Below, one piece after another: positions 1-7,076 of a stretch of DNA of 11,143 bases. The DNA lies in NCBI GenBank assembly GCA_031281385.1, contig JAITFL010000011.1, forward strand, positions 1-11,143, read 5' to 3'. Made by a program: the position numbers and the translations under genes. The notes beneath the pieces are model-generated. The model made no database searches. It saw nothing but the letters and a program-made list of their open reading frames with translations, and was not told the DNA's origin. Every line of letters begins with the position of its first letter. Within the stretch, counting starts at the first letter, position 1. The DNA is from Holophagales bacterium (lineage in GTDB: Bacteria > Acidobacteriota > Holophagae > Holophagales > Holophagaceae).

Positions 1-75
1 GCCGTAACGGACATTCCCCCTCTGCACCGGCAGCAGGGGCTCGATCCTCTTGAATTCTTCGGATGTTATTCTCAT
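1..75 (-). CDS. IS5-family transposase, N-terminal fragment (cut by window edge)
   Basis: Reading the minus strand from the ATG at 75-73 gives 25 residues that begin MRITSEEFKRIEPLLPVQRG. The pattern of an aromatic residue, then RIEPLLP, then VQRGN-V is the usual opening of IS5-group transposases with an N-terminal DUF4096-type DNA-binding region. The catalytic DDE residues lie beyond the window. The start has no clear Shine-Dalgarno sequence. A TTGACA/TAATTT promoter pair ends only a few bases before the ATG, so the message may be leaderless or nearly so. Whether the gene is intact cannot be seen. It reads in the same direction as the neighbouring chemoreceptor gene, whose transcript could run into it. 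Confidence 0.75.
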   Translation of the reverse strand, partial: MRITSEEFKRIEPLLPVQRGNVRYG

Positions 76-80
76 GCACT

Positions 81-109
81 AAAATTAGCACATCCCAAAA
101 TTAGTGTCA
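81..109 (-). promoter_or_regulatory. Promoter of the IS transposase
   Basis: On the minus strand a perfect -35 box TTGACA (bases 109-104) is followed by a 17-base spacer and a TAATTT -10 box (86-81). This lies just upstream of the transposase ATG at 75. The spacing and the match to the sigma-70 consensus are good. The position inside the putative terminal repeat is usual for IS elements. Confidence 0.5.
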
Positions 110-163
110 ACACGCTCTAATCCGCTTTTAATGCAGACTATCGGCGTTGGCTACATTCTTCTT

Positions 164-177
164 AGGGCTCCCGCCCT
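164..177. terminator. Small GC hairpin after the first chemoreceptor gene
   Basis: AGGGC-TCCC-GCCCT forms a 5-bp stem with a four-base loop, 7 bases beyond the stop codon of the receptor gene. On the plus strand the stem is followed by TTTT, while on the minus strand, where the receptor is transcribed, it is preceded by four A and lacks a U-run. It may act as a weak or bidirectional terminator. The evidence is slight. Confidence 0.3.
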
Positions 178-184
178 TTTAGAG

Positions 185-1804
185 CTATTCCACCTTGAAC
201 CTTCTCATCTGATGCTGCAGGCTTTGGGCCAGGCTGGCCAGTTCATGCGACGTGCGCGCGACCTCCTGGGTGGTGGACGACATTTGGTGCGTGGCGGATG
301 CTATTGATGCCGCCTCGTTGACGCTGGTGTCCACCTGCCTCGCCACCTCGGTGCCAGTCTTGGCTTGCTCTCCCGTGGCCTTCACAGATTCCCTTGTCTG
401 CACTGCAAATTTGTCTAGGCTGGTGCGTATCTTCTCCAGCAGCTCGACGGTGGTGATGACCATTTCCTCGCCGTGCTGAACAGATGTGCGGGCCTCTATG
501 TTGTGCTGGGCTATCTCTTTGGCTGATGTGCCGCTGCGCTCGGCCAGTTTTCTGACTTCTTCGGCCACAACCGCGAAGCCCTTGCCCTGTTCGCCGGCCT
601 TTGCGGCCTCGATTGCGGCGTTGAGCGACAGCAGGTTGGTCTGGTTGGCTATCTCTTGGATGACGCCGATGGCGGCGGCTATGCGGCCCGTGGTCTGCGT
701 TATCTCGCTCATCGCGCTCTTGGTTGAGACGCCGGCCATGTTGCCCTGCTGCGTAGCCTCAAGCGCCACATCGAGCTGCGCGAGCGAGTCGGACGCGCTT
801 TGGCTCACTTGGTCAATAGAGGCAGAAAGCTCGGTCATGGCCGCGGCCATGCTTTCGGCGTCGCCCCTCTGGCGTTCGGCGCTCCTAGCTATTTCGGCGG
901 TTGTTTGGGACATCTCTTCAGCCGAAGCCGAAAGCTGGGTGGAGCCGCTGGCCACGCCGTCTATGCCCTGGTTGACGCCTGCCACTATGTCGCGCAGGTT
1001 GGTTATCATGTTATCCAGCGAATCGGCTATGGTGCCAAACTCGTCGGTTGTCTCAACCCTGGCGACCACCGTCAGGTCGCCGTTGGCCACTTTCTCTATG
1101 TCAATGGCCAGATGGTCGAGGCTGGCCACTATGATGCTAGAGATGTACAGGGCCATGATTATCGAAAACAGCAGGGCGGACGCAGTGATGATGTACATCT
1201 TCCACAGACCCGAAGCGGTAAGGTCATCGTTGGCCAATAGCTGGTCATTCGCCAGTTTGGCCATGTCCTCCTTGAGTGTGGCCAGAGCGTCCTGAAATGC
1301 CTTGTTGGCGGGCGCGGCTTGGTTGTACAGCACCCGCATCGCCTCCTGTTGCCTGTTGTCTAGGGCTATGTCGCGGACAATGTCGGCTTCTTTGAAAAAG
1401 GCTTCCATCTTTTCGGTAACATCGTTCATCAGCCTCACCCTATTCGGGTCTGGTTTCACCTTTATCTTCTCTAGGTTTCCGTCCACTATCTTCTTTAGGG
1501 CCACAATATAGGTGTCCAATTCTTTCTTGTGGGCGTCGTAGGTTTCGCTGTAGCGTTTATTGGCGTCACTGTCCGTTGACAAGACAAGGTCGCGCAGGAC
1601 GGCGCGGATAAACTGGAAGCTCTCGCCCAGCTCCCCGGCGTCGTAGAGGCCGCGCGTGCCTTGGTAGTATAATATGATGTCGCCGTTGTCAGTCGCTTTT
1701 AGCGCACGCACGCCGAAGAATGCAACTATCAGCGACAGCAGCATTGTGATACCAAAGCCAAGCATGAGTTTCGCCCTCATTTTGAGGTTTAGGTACCAAT
1801 TCAT
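185..1804 (-). CDS. Methyl-accepting chemotaxis protein (MCP 1)
   Basis: This 539-residue transmembrane chemoreceptor senses a ligand outside the cytoplasmic membrane and controls the CheA-CheW kinase complex. I chose the ATG at 1804 because GGGAGGA lies just before it; an in-frame ATG further out (1855) has no such site. A short basic N-terminus leads to membrane helix 1 (about 11-31). An all-helical periplasmic domain (about 35-200) resembles a four-helix-bundle sensor. Helix 2 (about 203-225) is followed by HAMP (about 222-275) and a long coiled-coil signalling domain. Its hairpin tip (about 384-424) carries [20 protein letters not shown], the CheA/CheW-binding signature. There is no C-terminal NWETF-like CheR tether. 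The gene is divergent from a second receptor with an almost identical tip but a different sensor. The ligand cannot be deduced. Confidence 0.95.
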   Translation of the reverse strand: MNWYLNLKMRAKLMLGFGITMLLSLIVAFFGVRALKATDNGDIILYYQGTRGLYDAGELGESFQFIRAVLRDLVLSTDSDANKRYSETYDAHKKELDTYIVALKKIVDGNLEKIKVKPDPNRVRLMNDVTEKMEAFFKEADIVRDIALDNRQQEAMRVLYNQAAPANKAFQDALATLKEDMAKLANDQLLANDDLTASGLWKMYIITASALLFSIIMALYISSIIVASLDHLAIDIEKVANGDLTVVARVETTDEFGTIADSLDNMITNLRDIVAGVNQGIDGVASGSTQLSASAEEMSQTTAEIARSAERQRGDAESMAAAMTELSASIDQVSQSASDSLAQLDVALEATQQGNMAGVSTKSAMSEITQTTGRIAAAIGVIQEIANQTNLLSLNAAIEAAKAGEQGKGFAVVAEEVRKLAERSGTSAKEIAQHNIEARTSVQHGEEMVITTVELLEKIRTSLDKFAVQTRESVKATGEQAKTGTEVARQVDTSVNEAASIASATHQMSSTTQEVARTSHELASLAQSLQHQMRRFKVE

Positions 1805-1859
1805 TGTGTTCCTCCCTATTAACGTAATTGGCAATTCCAAAATGCGACCGTACAAAGAA

Positions 1860-1889
1860 AGTTTAGCTTGCTCTGGATAATTTTGTCAA
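1860..1889 (-). promoter_or_regulatory. Candidate sigma-70 promoter for MCP 1
   Basis: On the minus strand a perfect TTGACA (1889-1884) is followed by an 18-base spacer and TAAACT (1865-1860), about 56 bases upstream of the MCP 1 start. A second TTGACA lies at 1905-1900, 16 bases away, but only a poor -10 follows it. No convincing sigma-28 or sigma-54 flagellar promoter was seen in this gap. Confidence 0.35.
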
Positions 1890-1966
1890 TGTACCGATAT
1901 GTCAAGTTTATTCTTTGCTTGCCCACACGGTTGTAAAAAAATGAATTATCCATTTATCACCAGGAG

Positions 1967-1978
1967 TGACAATTGTCA
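1967..1978. promoter_or_regulatory. Perfect 12-bp palindrome, possible operator
   Basis: TGACAATTGTCA reads the same on both strands. It sits in the middle of the gap between the two divergent receptor genes and directly abuts the -35 box of the candidate rightward promoter. That position suits a dimeric regulator acting on one or both genes. The regulator is unknown. Confidence 0.4.
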
Positions 1979-2008
1979 TTGCAGAAACCCCTTACACTTA
2001 ATTATAAT
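1979..2008 (+). promoter_or_regulatory. Candidate sigma-70 promoter for MCP 2
   Basis: A TTGCAG -35-like box (1979-1984), an 18-base spacer and a perfect TATAAT (2003-2008) lie upstream of the second receptor gene. Transcription from here would give a leader of about 155 bases that contains the C/G-rich hairpin at 2063-2105. A second, weaker candidate (TTGCAC at 2091-2096, 18 bases, TATGCT at 2115-2120) lies downstream of that point and overlaps the right arm of the hairpin. Confidence 0.4.
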
Positions 2009-2062
2009 CAATGCACAATTTAGGTGTCAAGTATCCTTTTTGTGTGGTCTGAAAGCAATTCC

Positions 2063-2105
2063 TAGCCCCCCAAAAAAAAATTCAGAATTGTTGCACGGGG
2101 GGCTA
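2063..2105 (+). promoter_or_regulatory. Leader hairpin with C6/G6 stem upstream of MCP 2
   Basis: TAGCCCCCC (2063-2071) can pair perfectly with GGGGGGCTA (2097-2105), giving a 9-bp stem that is mostly G-C. The 25-base loop begins with nine A and contains a small AATTC/GAATT self-complementary stretch. There is no U-run after it, so it is not a standard terminator. It lies in the presumed 5' leader, 66 bases before the start codon. It may affect message stability or act as an operator; the role is inferred from position only. Confidence 0.4.
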
Positions 2106-2171
2106 AATTTAGGCTATGCTTGATTGGTATGGCCTGTTCAGTGCCAACCCATTTTTAAGAGGAGCTTTACC

Positions 2172-3770
2172 ATGCTAACTTGGTTTTTAAACCTAAAGAC
2201 AAAAGCGAAGCTGCTGACCGGCTTCGTCACCGCCGCGCTCTTCACCGTTGTGGTGAGCATCATTGGGATAACCTCCATCACGAAAGTGAGCGACGCCGAT
2301 TCCTACATGTACGAGGTAGGCGTCCAGGCCCTGATAAACCTCTCCAACGTCAGCGAGCAGTACGCCGCCACCCGCTCGGTCGTCCGCGATTTGCTGTTAT
2401 ACACCGACCGAGATAAGAATCAGAGATCCGCCCAGAGCATCAAGGAAACCAGAAAGGGCATGAGCGATCCCTTGAACGCCCTCCCCACCCTGCTCAAAAA
2501 AGACCCTGCGAGGGCAGAAGAAGCCAGAAGAGTGGTTGACCCCGTAAACAGGTTCTTCGACTTGGCCGAAGGCAAGTTCACCAATCTGGCGATGGCCAAC
2601 GATAAAAGTCCCGCCATGGCCTGCATGGAAAGCGAGCTGTCGCCGATCACCGCAGAGGTGATGAATGCCATTGCCCACCTCAAGGAGTCGCTGGAAACGA
2701 TGTGCAAAGAGCTGTACGACAACAACAACACCACCCAGCACAGCATCAACACGATGCAGATGGTAATAATGGTAATTGCTTTCCTTATTTCTGTCGCCTT
2801 CGGCAACTTCATCGCCAACTTGATAGTCAAAGAAGTCAAAGCCCTTGATGTCATGATAGCCAGGGTAGCCAACGGCGACCTCACCGTCGAGTCCAGTGAC
2901 CACACCAGAGACGAGCTTGGCCAGATGCAGGAAAGCATGAGCAACATGGTCAGGGGCCTTAGAAACCTGATCACCAGCGTCAGCCAAGGCGTTGACAGCG
3001 TGGCCAGCGGCTCTGCCCAGCTATCCGCCTCTGCCGAGGAGATGTCCTCCACGACAGAGCAGATCGCCAAGAGCGCGGACACGCAGAGGACTGGCGCCGA
3101 GAGGATGGCCGCCGCCATGACCGAGCTTTCCGCCTCCATTGACGAAATGGCCACCGAAAACCAAAACTCCCTTGGACAGCTAAACGAAGCGCTCCAAGCC
3201 ACTGAACACGGCAACCAGGCCGGCTCCTCCACCAAGAGCGCGATGGACGACATCACGCAGACCACCGGCAGGATAGCCGCCGCCATCGGCGTCATCCAGG
3301 AGATAGCCAACCAGACCAACCTGCTGTCGCTGAACGCCGCCATCGAGGCCGCAAAGGCCGGCGAGCAGGGCAAGGGCTTCGCGGTTGTGGCAGAAGAGGT
3401 CAGAAAGCTGGCCGAGCGCAGCGGCACGTCCGCCAAAGAGATCGCCCAGCACAACATAGAAGCCAGGGATTCCGTCCAGCGCGGCGGCGAAATGGTGGGC
3501 ACCACTGTGGGCCTGCTGCAGCAAATCAAGGGCAGCCTTGACCAGTTCGCTGTTCGCACCAAGGCGTCCGTTGCTGCTGGCCAGGAGCAGGCTAGGGCCG
3601 GCTCCGACGTGGCCAAGCAGGTGGAAAGCACCGTCAGCGAATCCGCCGCAACCGCCTCGGCCGCCAACCAGATGGCCGCCACCACCAGCGAGATTGCCCG
3701 CACCGCTACCGAGCTGGCCAGCCTAGCGGCCGACCTGCAGGCAGAGGTGAGAAAGTTCAAAATCTCTTAA
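2172..3770 (+). CDS. Methyl-accepting chemotaxis protein (MCP 2)
   Basis: This 532-residue chemoreceptor has the same architecture as its divergent neighbour. Membrane helix 1 (about 13-35) is followed by a helical periplasmic sensor (about 38-192), helix 2 (about 195-218), HAMP (about 218-268) and a coiled-coil signalling domain to the C-terminus. The tip (about 377-417) carries the same CheA/CheW-binding signature. I chose the ATG at 2172 because AAGAGGAG precedes it at good spacing; an earlier in-frame ATG at 2124 has none. The sensor differs strongly from that of MCP 1, so the ligand is probably different, while residues 361-432 are identical to MCP 1 residues 368-439. There is no NWETF-like tail. 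A strong intrinsic terminator follows, so the gene is probably monocistronic. Confidence 0.95.
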   Translation: MLTWFLNLKTKAKLLTGFVTAALFTVVVSIIGITSITKVSDADSYMYEVGVQALINLSNVSEQYAATRSVVRDLLLYTDRDKNQRSAQSIKETRKGMSDPLNALPTLLKKDPARAEEARRVVDPVNRFFDLAEGKFTNLAMANDKSPAMACMESELSPITAEVMNAIAHLKESLETMCKELYDNNNTTQHSINTMQMVIMVIAFLISVAFGNFIANLIVKEVKALDVMIARVANGDLTVESSDHTRDELGQMQESMSNMVRGLRNLITSVSQGVDSVASGSAQLSASAEEMSSTTEQIAKSADTQRTGAERMAAAMTELSASIDEMATENQNSLGQLNEALQATEHGNQAGSSTKSAMDDITQTTGRIAAAIGVIQEIANQTNLLSLNAAIEAAKAGEQGKGFAVVAEEVRKLAERSGTSAKEIAQHNIEARDSVQRGGEMVGTTVGLLQQIKGSLDQFAVRTKASVAAGQEQARAGSDVAKQVESTVSESAATASAANQMAATTSEIARTATELASLAADLQAEVRKFKIS

Positions 3771-3799
3771 CGCATATTTGCGAATTGAGCGCATGGCAT

Positions 3800-3829
3800 C
3801 GGGCGGGGCATTTGTCCCCGCCCGTTTTT
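3800..3829 (+). terminator. Intrinsic terminator of MCP 2
   Basis: CGGGCGGGG (3800-3808) pairs perfectly with CCCCGCCCG (3816-3824) around a seven-base loop and is followed directly by five T. It begins 30 bases after the MCP 2 stop codon. This is a textbook rho-independent terminator on the plus strand. Confidence 0.9.
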
Positions 3830-3897
3830 ATAACGATTGAGCCAGTTGGGACCCCCCCAAAAAAAAATTCTTGCAGCCGAATGGCAATTCCATCGCG

Positions 3898-4066
3898 CCG
3901 ATTGAACAGGCGGCGAGGTCATTCGCCCGGCGGAGGTATTTGCCCGGCACGTGCCTTTGGTACTCGGGTTCGCGGCTTGACAACTTGGTTTGTTTCGCAC
4001 CGGTTTCGCTTCGCCTACTGCCCTATGTAGGGGCGGATACATGGGTGCGGCTCCGATGAGCGGGCG
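3898..4066 (+). repeat. Mosaic intergenic repeat, copy A
   Basis: This stretch shares ordered blocks with copies B (6574-7076, opposite strand) and C (9614-9961, same strand). It starts with CCGATTG (3898-3904), then the GGTCAT-loop hairpin (3912-3927, stem GGCGA/TCGCC). Next is a block with ATTTGCCCGG and CTCGGGTTCGCGGC, shared with B. It ends with the CGCCTACTGCCCTATGTAGG block (about 4012-4031) that runs into GGATACATGG and a CGATG end. The 51-bp palindrome seen in B and C is absent here. Short open frames through this copy end in the same FAYCPM string as one in B, but frames are not kept in C, so I read it as non-coding. Confidence 0.75.
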
Positions 4067-4077
4067 GATGCATGGAG

Positions 4078-4295
4078 ATATAGTCCCCGCCTTTCAAAAC
4101 CGGAACAAGATTACTCTGTGGATAAGTGTTCTACGAACTAATCAGCTTGCCCCTTGAAAGGCGCGAATGCGCTAGACTGCGCCGAAAATGGCAACGGGCA
4201 AGGAAAGAATCTTCATGGCACCATTTTGTCAGTCATTATTAAGGACTCCCACGCGGATGTCTCGCGTATCCAAGCGCAAGCGCAGGATACCGAGA
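4078..4295 (+). repeat. Second intergenic repeat (structured unit), copy 1
   Basis: Bases 4078-4172 match 10931-11025 without net gaps (about 81% identity by my count), and 4260-4295 match 11101-11137. Visible pairings are CGCCTTTCAA (4088-4097) with TTGAAAGGCG (4154-4163), CTTGCCC (4146-4152) with GGGCAAG (4196-4202), and a GCGC-GAAT-GCGC hairpin (4161-4172). The end is a bulged 11-bp stem, TCTCGcGTATCC (4260-4271) with GGATACCGAGA (4285-4295). The first three partly exclude one another, so alternative folds are possible. It could be a small-RNA gene or a mobile palindromic repeat. No open frame is shared by the two copies in a convincing way. Confidence 0.6.
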
Positions 4296-4300
4296 GAATG

Positions 4301-4556
4301 GAGCGAGCCGCCAACTGGGAACGCTGGGAGTGGCTTGGAAGCGCAGATTTATGCCCGCGATGAAGTTACCGCACTCTCCCAAAAGGCGGAGAGCGGAATG
4401 GAAGGCGCAGGCGAAGCATGCCAATCTGTACCGATGGTCAAGGGCGTTGACTATAGCTTCGAGGTAGGCGATACATTCGGCGATAATGCCCGCCCTGCTC
4501 TTGGCCAAGAAAAATAATCCATTCGTATCACCAACTATTTATTCCAGACCAACTTT
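4301..4556. other. Gap before motA without a recognisable gene
   Basis: An open frame of 109 codons on the plus strand (4188-4517) and one of 89 codons on the minus strand (4239-4508) cross this stretch, but neither has a ribosome binding site or a recognisable domain. A six-base hairpin, CTCTCC/GGAGAG (4374-4393), is visible. Whether it belongs to the structured unit that precedes it cannot be said, since the second copy of that unit is cut off by the window end. Confidence 0.4.
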
Positions 4557-4557
4557 C

Positions 4558-4566
4558 TGATACACT
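4558..4566 (+). promoter_or_regulatory. Candidate extended -10 promoter of motAB
   Basis: TG-A-TACACT (4558-4566) fits an extended -10 element and lies 47 bases before the motA start. There is only an AT-rich stretch where a -35 box would be. No sigma-28 type flagellar promoter was found in this gap, so the assignment is weak. Confidence 0.3.
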
Positions 4567-4582
4567 TTAGCCTACGACAATT

Positions 4583-4598
4583 ATGGGTTCAAACCCAT
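4583..4598 (+). promoter_or_regulatory. Inverted repeat in the motA leader
   Basis: ATGGGTT (4583-4589) and AACCCAT (4592-4598) form perfect 7-bp arms separated by two bases and end two bases before the GGAG ribosome binding site (4601-4604). It could be an operator or a small leader structure affecting translation initiation of the stator operon. It looks like a tRNA T-arm at first sight but the stem and loop sizes do not fit. Confidence 0.35.
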
Positions 4599-4612
4599 TC
4601 GGAGATCTGTAG

Positions 4613-5479
4613 ATGCTTTACTTGATTGGCTCGGCCATCGTCATCGCCGCAGTGCTTGCTGGCTACACGATTGAGGGCGGGGCTATAGGCACAATCCTCG
4701 AGCCTATAGTGCCCGAGTTCATCATCATTTTCGGCGCGGCCTTTGGATCGCTGCTCGGCGCGTGTCCGCCGCACGTCCTAAAGCCAACGCTGGGGGCGGT
4801 CGGCAAGGTGCTCAAGGGCAACCCGTACACAAAGACGGTTTATATGGAAGCCCTGATGATGCAGTACGAGATTTACGTGAATATCAAAAAGGGCGGCTTG
4901 CTGGCCTTGGAAAACGACGTCAACGACCCGCACAACAGCTCCATTTTCAAGAAGTACTCCACCATCATGGCCAACCACCACGCGCTGGACTTCTTTTGCG
5001 ACTCGATGAAGCTGTTGGTCAATGGCGCGGCGAAGGCCGACGAGATTGACCAGGTGATGGACATGGACTTGGACGTGCACCACGCCGAGGCGGCCATGCC
5101 TGGCGCGGCCATATCCAACTTTGCAGACTCTTTCCCCGCATTCGGCATCGTGGCCTGCGTCATCGGCGTGGTCATCACGATGGGCTTTCTGAACGAGGGC
5201 CCCGAGGTCATCGGGCACCACGTGGCTTCCGCGCTGGTGGGTACATTTTTGGGCATCCTGCTGGGCTACGGCTTTTTCTCGGGCATCGGCAAAAACGTGG
5301 ACGCGCTTAACGCCGCCGAGGGCTACTTCTTCAACTGCTTAAGGGCTGGGCTGACGTCTTTCGGCAATGGCGCCGCGCCTGTTACGGCGGTGGAGTTCGC
5401 CCGCAGAAACGTGCCCAACGACGTGAGGCCAGGCTCCAGCGAGCTTGAAGAAGTGGTCCGCCAGATCAAGCCGAGATAG
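4613..5479 (+). CDS. motA: Flagellar motor stator protein MotA
   Basis: MotA forms, with MotB, the inner-membrane proton channel whose ion flow turns the flagellar rotor. The 288 residues are close to the E. coli length. Four membrane segments are visible (about 2-19, 34-51, 173-193, 202-224), with the large cytoplasmic loop between the second and third. DSFPAFGIVACVIGVV (172-187) matches the third-helix signature including the conserved proline (P175, E. coli P173). K92 and E100 align with the rotor-contacting R90 and E98 of E. coli. The second conserved proline (E. coli P222, in the SPL motif) is replaced: here the stretch reads GFFSGIGK, with G224. The start follows GGAG by eight bases. 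motB begins two bases after the stop, so the two are co-transcribed. Confidence 0.95.
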   Translation: MLYLIGSAIVIAAVLAGYTIEGGAIGTILEPIVPEFIIIFGAAFGSLLGACPPHVLKPTLGAVGKVLKGNPYTKTVYMEALMMQYEIYVNIKKGGLLALENDVNDPHNSSIFKKYSTIMANHHALDFFCDSMKLLVNGAAKADEIDQVMDMDLDVHHAEAAMPGAAISNFADSFPAFGIVACVIGVVITMGFLNEGPEVIGHHVASALVGTFLGILLGYGFFSGIGKNVDALNAAEGYFFNCLRAGLTSFGNGAAPVTAVEFARRNVPNDVRPGSSELEEVVRQIKPR

Positions 5480-5481
5480 CG

Positions 5482-6378
5482 ATGGCAGAAAAGCAACCCG
5501 ACGTAATCATCAAATTCGTCAAAAAGAAGGGCGGCCATGCGGCGGCGCACGGCGGGGCCTGGAAGATCGCCTACGCGGACTTGGTGACGGCAATGATGGC
5601 ATTCTTCCTCTTGATGTGGCTGCTGGCCATGGCCCCCAAAGAAGTGCTGGCCGGCATAGCTGGCTATGCGAGGGAAGGCAGCGAATTCTTCAAGACCGAG
5701 CAGGGCCAGTCCATTCTGAAAGAGCTTGGCAAAGGCATCCTGCCCGGCACCCGCGGCCTAAAAACCCAAGGTGAGGACGACGGCGACAAGGAGTCCAAGA
5801 TAACGGAAGACCCAGAGCAGGCCGCAATGGAGGCCGTGAGGCTGGCTATAGAAAAGGCGTTCGACACCGACAAGTTTTTGTCCGCGTTCAGGGATCACAT
5901 CACGATGGACTTTACGGAAGAGGGCCTGCGGATACAGATCAGGGATCAGGGGGACAAAGCGCTGTTCGACTCGGGCAGTGACGTAATGAATGGCTTTGCC
6001 ATATCCATACTCAGAGAGATAGCCAAAGAGCTGGCCAAGCTGCGGAACCACGTCGTAGTGGGCGGGCACACCGACGCGGTGCCTTTCATGTCGTCTGGCA
6101 GGACCAACTGGGATCTTAGCACGGCCAGGGCCAACACCGCCCTAAGGACGATGATAGCCTCCGGCCTGCCCCTTTCGCAGGTCAAGCGCGTGACGGGCTA
6201 CGCCGAGACCATACCCTTTGAGGGGCACGACCCCAGGGACCCCCAGAACCGCCGCATATCCATAGTGGTTCTCTCATCCTCGTACGAGGCCAAGGAAAAC
6301 GCACTCAGACAGTCCAAGACCCAAGAGCAGCCTCCCCCACCCGCAAAGGCAAGCCCCCAAGGAGTGAGGGAGAATTAG
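5482..6378 (+). CDS. motB: Flagellar motor stator protein MotB
   Basis: MotB pairs with MotA and anchors the stator to peptidoglycan. The 298 residues begin with a basic cytoplasmic tail, then one membrane helix (about 29-50) in the signature KIAYADLVTAMMAFFLLMWL. D33 corresponds to the essential proton-carrying D32 of E. coli. A linker and plug region (about 52-130) leads to an OmpA-like peptidoglycan-binding domain (about 147-266) with GGHTDAVPF, NWDLSTARA and NRRISI, all family hallmarks. The C-terminus is a proline-rich tail (284-287 are four prolines). It starts two bases after the motA stop and has only a weak GAG-type binding site, so translation is probably coupled to motA. No clear intrinsic terminator follows. 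Confidence 0.95.
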   Translation: MAEKQPDVIIKFVKKKGGHAAAHGGAWKIAYADLVTAMMAFFLLMWLLAMAPKEVLAGIAGYAREGSEFFKTEQGQSILKELGKGILPGTRGLKTQGEDDGDKESKITEDPEQAAMEAVRLAIEKAFDTDKFLSAFRDHITMDFTEEGLRIQIRDQGDKALFDSGSDVMNGFAISILREIAKELAKLRNHVVVGGHTDAVPFMSSGRTNWDLSTARANTALRTMIASGLPLSQVKRVTGYAETIPFEGHDPRDPQNRRISIVVLSSSYEAKENALRQSKTQEQPPPPAKASPQGVREN

Positions 6379-6573
6379 GGGCCACTTCAGGGCCAAGGAG
6401 CAGGCTGCACGGCGGCATTCCAATGGACAATAGTGGCGGCGGGCTTCGCCCGCGTTGAATGCTTAATGGCGGATTGAGCATTTAGGGCTGAACGGAGATT
6501 GTTGCCGCGTGAGGGGCTTACCTCGGGGCCAGCTCCGAAAAAACCAAGTGCTGAACGGAGTAATTTACCAACT
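6379..6573. other. Gap after motB with a GCGGGC hairpin and short direct repeats
   Basis: No gene is seen. GCGGGC-TTC-GCCCGC (6439-6453) is the same hairpin module found in repeat copies B and C, here isolated. It lies 60 bases after motB and lacks a U-run, so it is a poor terminator. GCTGAACGGAG occurs twice (6487-6497, 6550-6560) and once more inverted at 9476-9486. AATGCT/AGCATT arms lie between the hairpin and the first of these. Confidence 0.5.
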
Positions 6574-7076
6574 TGGTAAGCCTACATCGAAGCCATGTCC
6601 ATGTATCAGCCCCTACATAGGGCAGTAGGCGAAACGAGTATAAGGGGTCTGGGGAGTAGCGCAGCGCGGACTCGCATGCGAGGCCGTGCGAGCGAATCCC
6701 CAGTTAGCATTCAATAAGCTTTTCCAAGCCCCGGCACACAACGCAACAGGCTGCAAGACGCTCGTCCCGAGCTCAAGCAGCGCATGACCGCGCTGCGGAG
6801 CCCAATCGGCATAAACATGGCGCGGGCGCCAGCCCGCATCAGTACTCCCGCACAGCGGCCAACAACCACATTTTAGGGCCCAGTTCAGCATCAGGGCGGG
6901 CTCCATGAACCGGTGGGAGATGAAGCAAGTTGCCGGGCCGCGAACCCGAGCACGTGAGGTAAGCACCGGGCAAATATCCCAACCGGGCGCCTTCCAGTCC
7001 GTAAGAAACCTGCCGGGCGAATGACCTCGCCGCGTTTTCAATCGGCATAAATATCCACGGGCGAAGCCCGCCTCAG
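6574..7076 (-). repeat. Mosaic intergenic repeat, copy B (longest)
   Basis: Read on the minus strand, this copy starts at the ftsX stop codon. It carries the CGGGC-TTC-GCCCG hairpin (7058-7070), CCGATTG and a GGTCAT hairpin (7016-7031). The blocks shared with copy A follow. A second unit comes next, with a GCGGGC-TGGC-GCCCGC hairpin (6822-6837) and a GGTCAT hairpin (6777-6796). A 51-bp imperfect palindrome centred on CTCGCATGCGAG (6651-6701), the CCCTATGTAGGGG block, and TGGTAAGCCTAC (6574-6585, plus strand) complete it. Bases 6585-6712 match 9761-9888 of copy C in inverted orientation with three mismatches in 128 and no gaps. Confidence 0.85.

Larger units (their letters stand above)
1..117 (-). 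mobile_element. End of an IS5-like insertion sequence (truncated by window start)
   Basis: The first 75 bases encode, on the minus strand, the N-terminus of an IS5-type transposase. Upstream of its ATG lies an AT-rich stretch with a TTGACA box and two copies of CTAATTTT, typical of an IS terminus that carries the transposase promoter. I place the outer end near base 117, where GAGCGTGTTGACA begins when read on the minus strand. The adjoining CTAA at 117-120 fits the YTAR target duplication known for IS5 elements. The other end lies outside the window, so the inverted repeat and the duplication cannot be confirmed. Confidence 0.6.

Noticed and set aside
2420..3760. Long open frames antisense to both receptors, up to 446 codons
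   Set aside because: They are shadows of the GC-rich, repetitive coiled-coil coding sequence; the sense frames have clear domains and binding sites.
3785..4030. Open frame of 81 codons through repeat copy A, ending FAYCPM like the 161-codon frame at 6613-7098 (minus)
   Set aside because: The shared string lies in the conserved repeat block. In copy C the frame that enters from the RGHS string leaves this block in a different frame, so indels are not multiples of three. There is no ribosome binding site and no known domain.
4188..4517. Open frames of 109 codons (plus) and 89 codons (minus, 4239-4508) before motA
   Set aside because: They overlap the structured repeat unit and each other, lack a binding site, and the matching part of the second copy at the window end differs by indels.
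4581..4600. tRNA-like T-arm, GGGTTCAAACCC, before motA
   Set aside because: The stem pairs around a two- to six-base loop, not a five-pair stem with a seven-base loop, and no acceptor, D or anticodon arms surround it.
6379..6460. Intrinsic terminator of motAB at the GCGGGC hairpin
   Set aside because: The stem is good but is followed by GTTGAATG and not a T run, and the same module occurs in repeats unrelated to gene ends.
6574..7076. CRISPR array, because of repeated hairpin units
   Set aside because: Units are not regularly spaced, vary in order and orientation, have no unique spacers of uniform size, and no cas genes are present.
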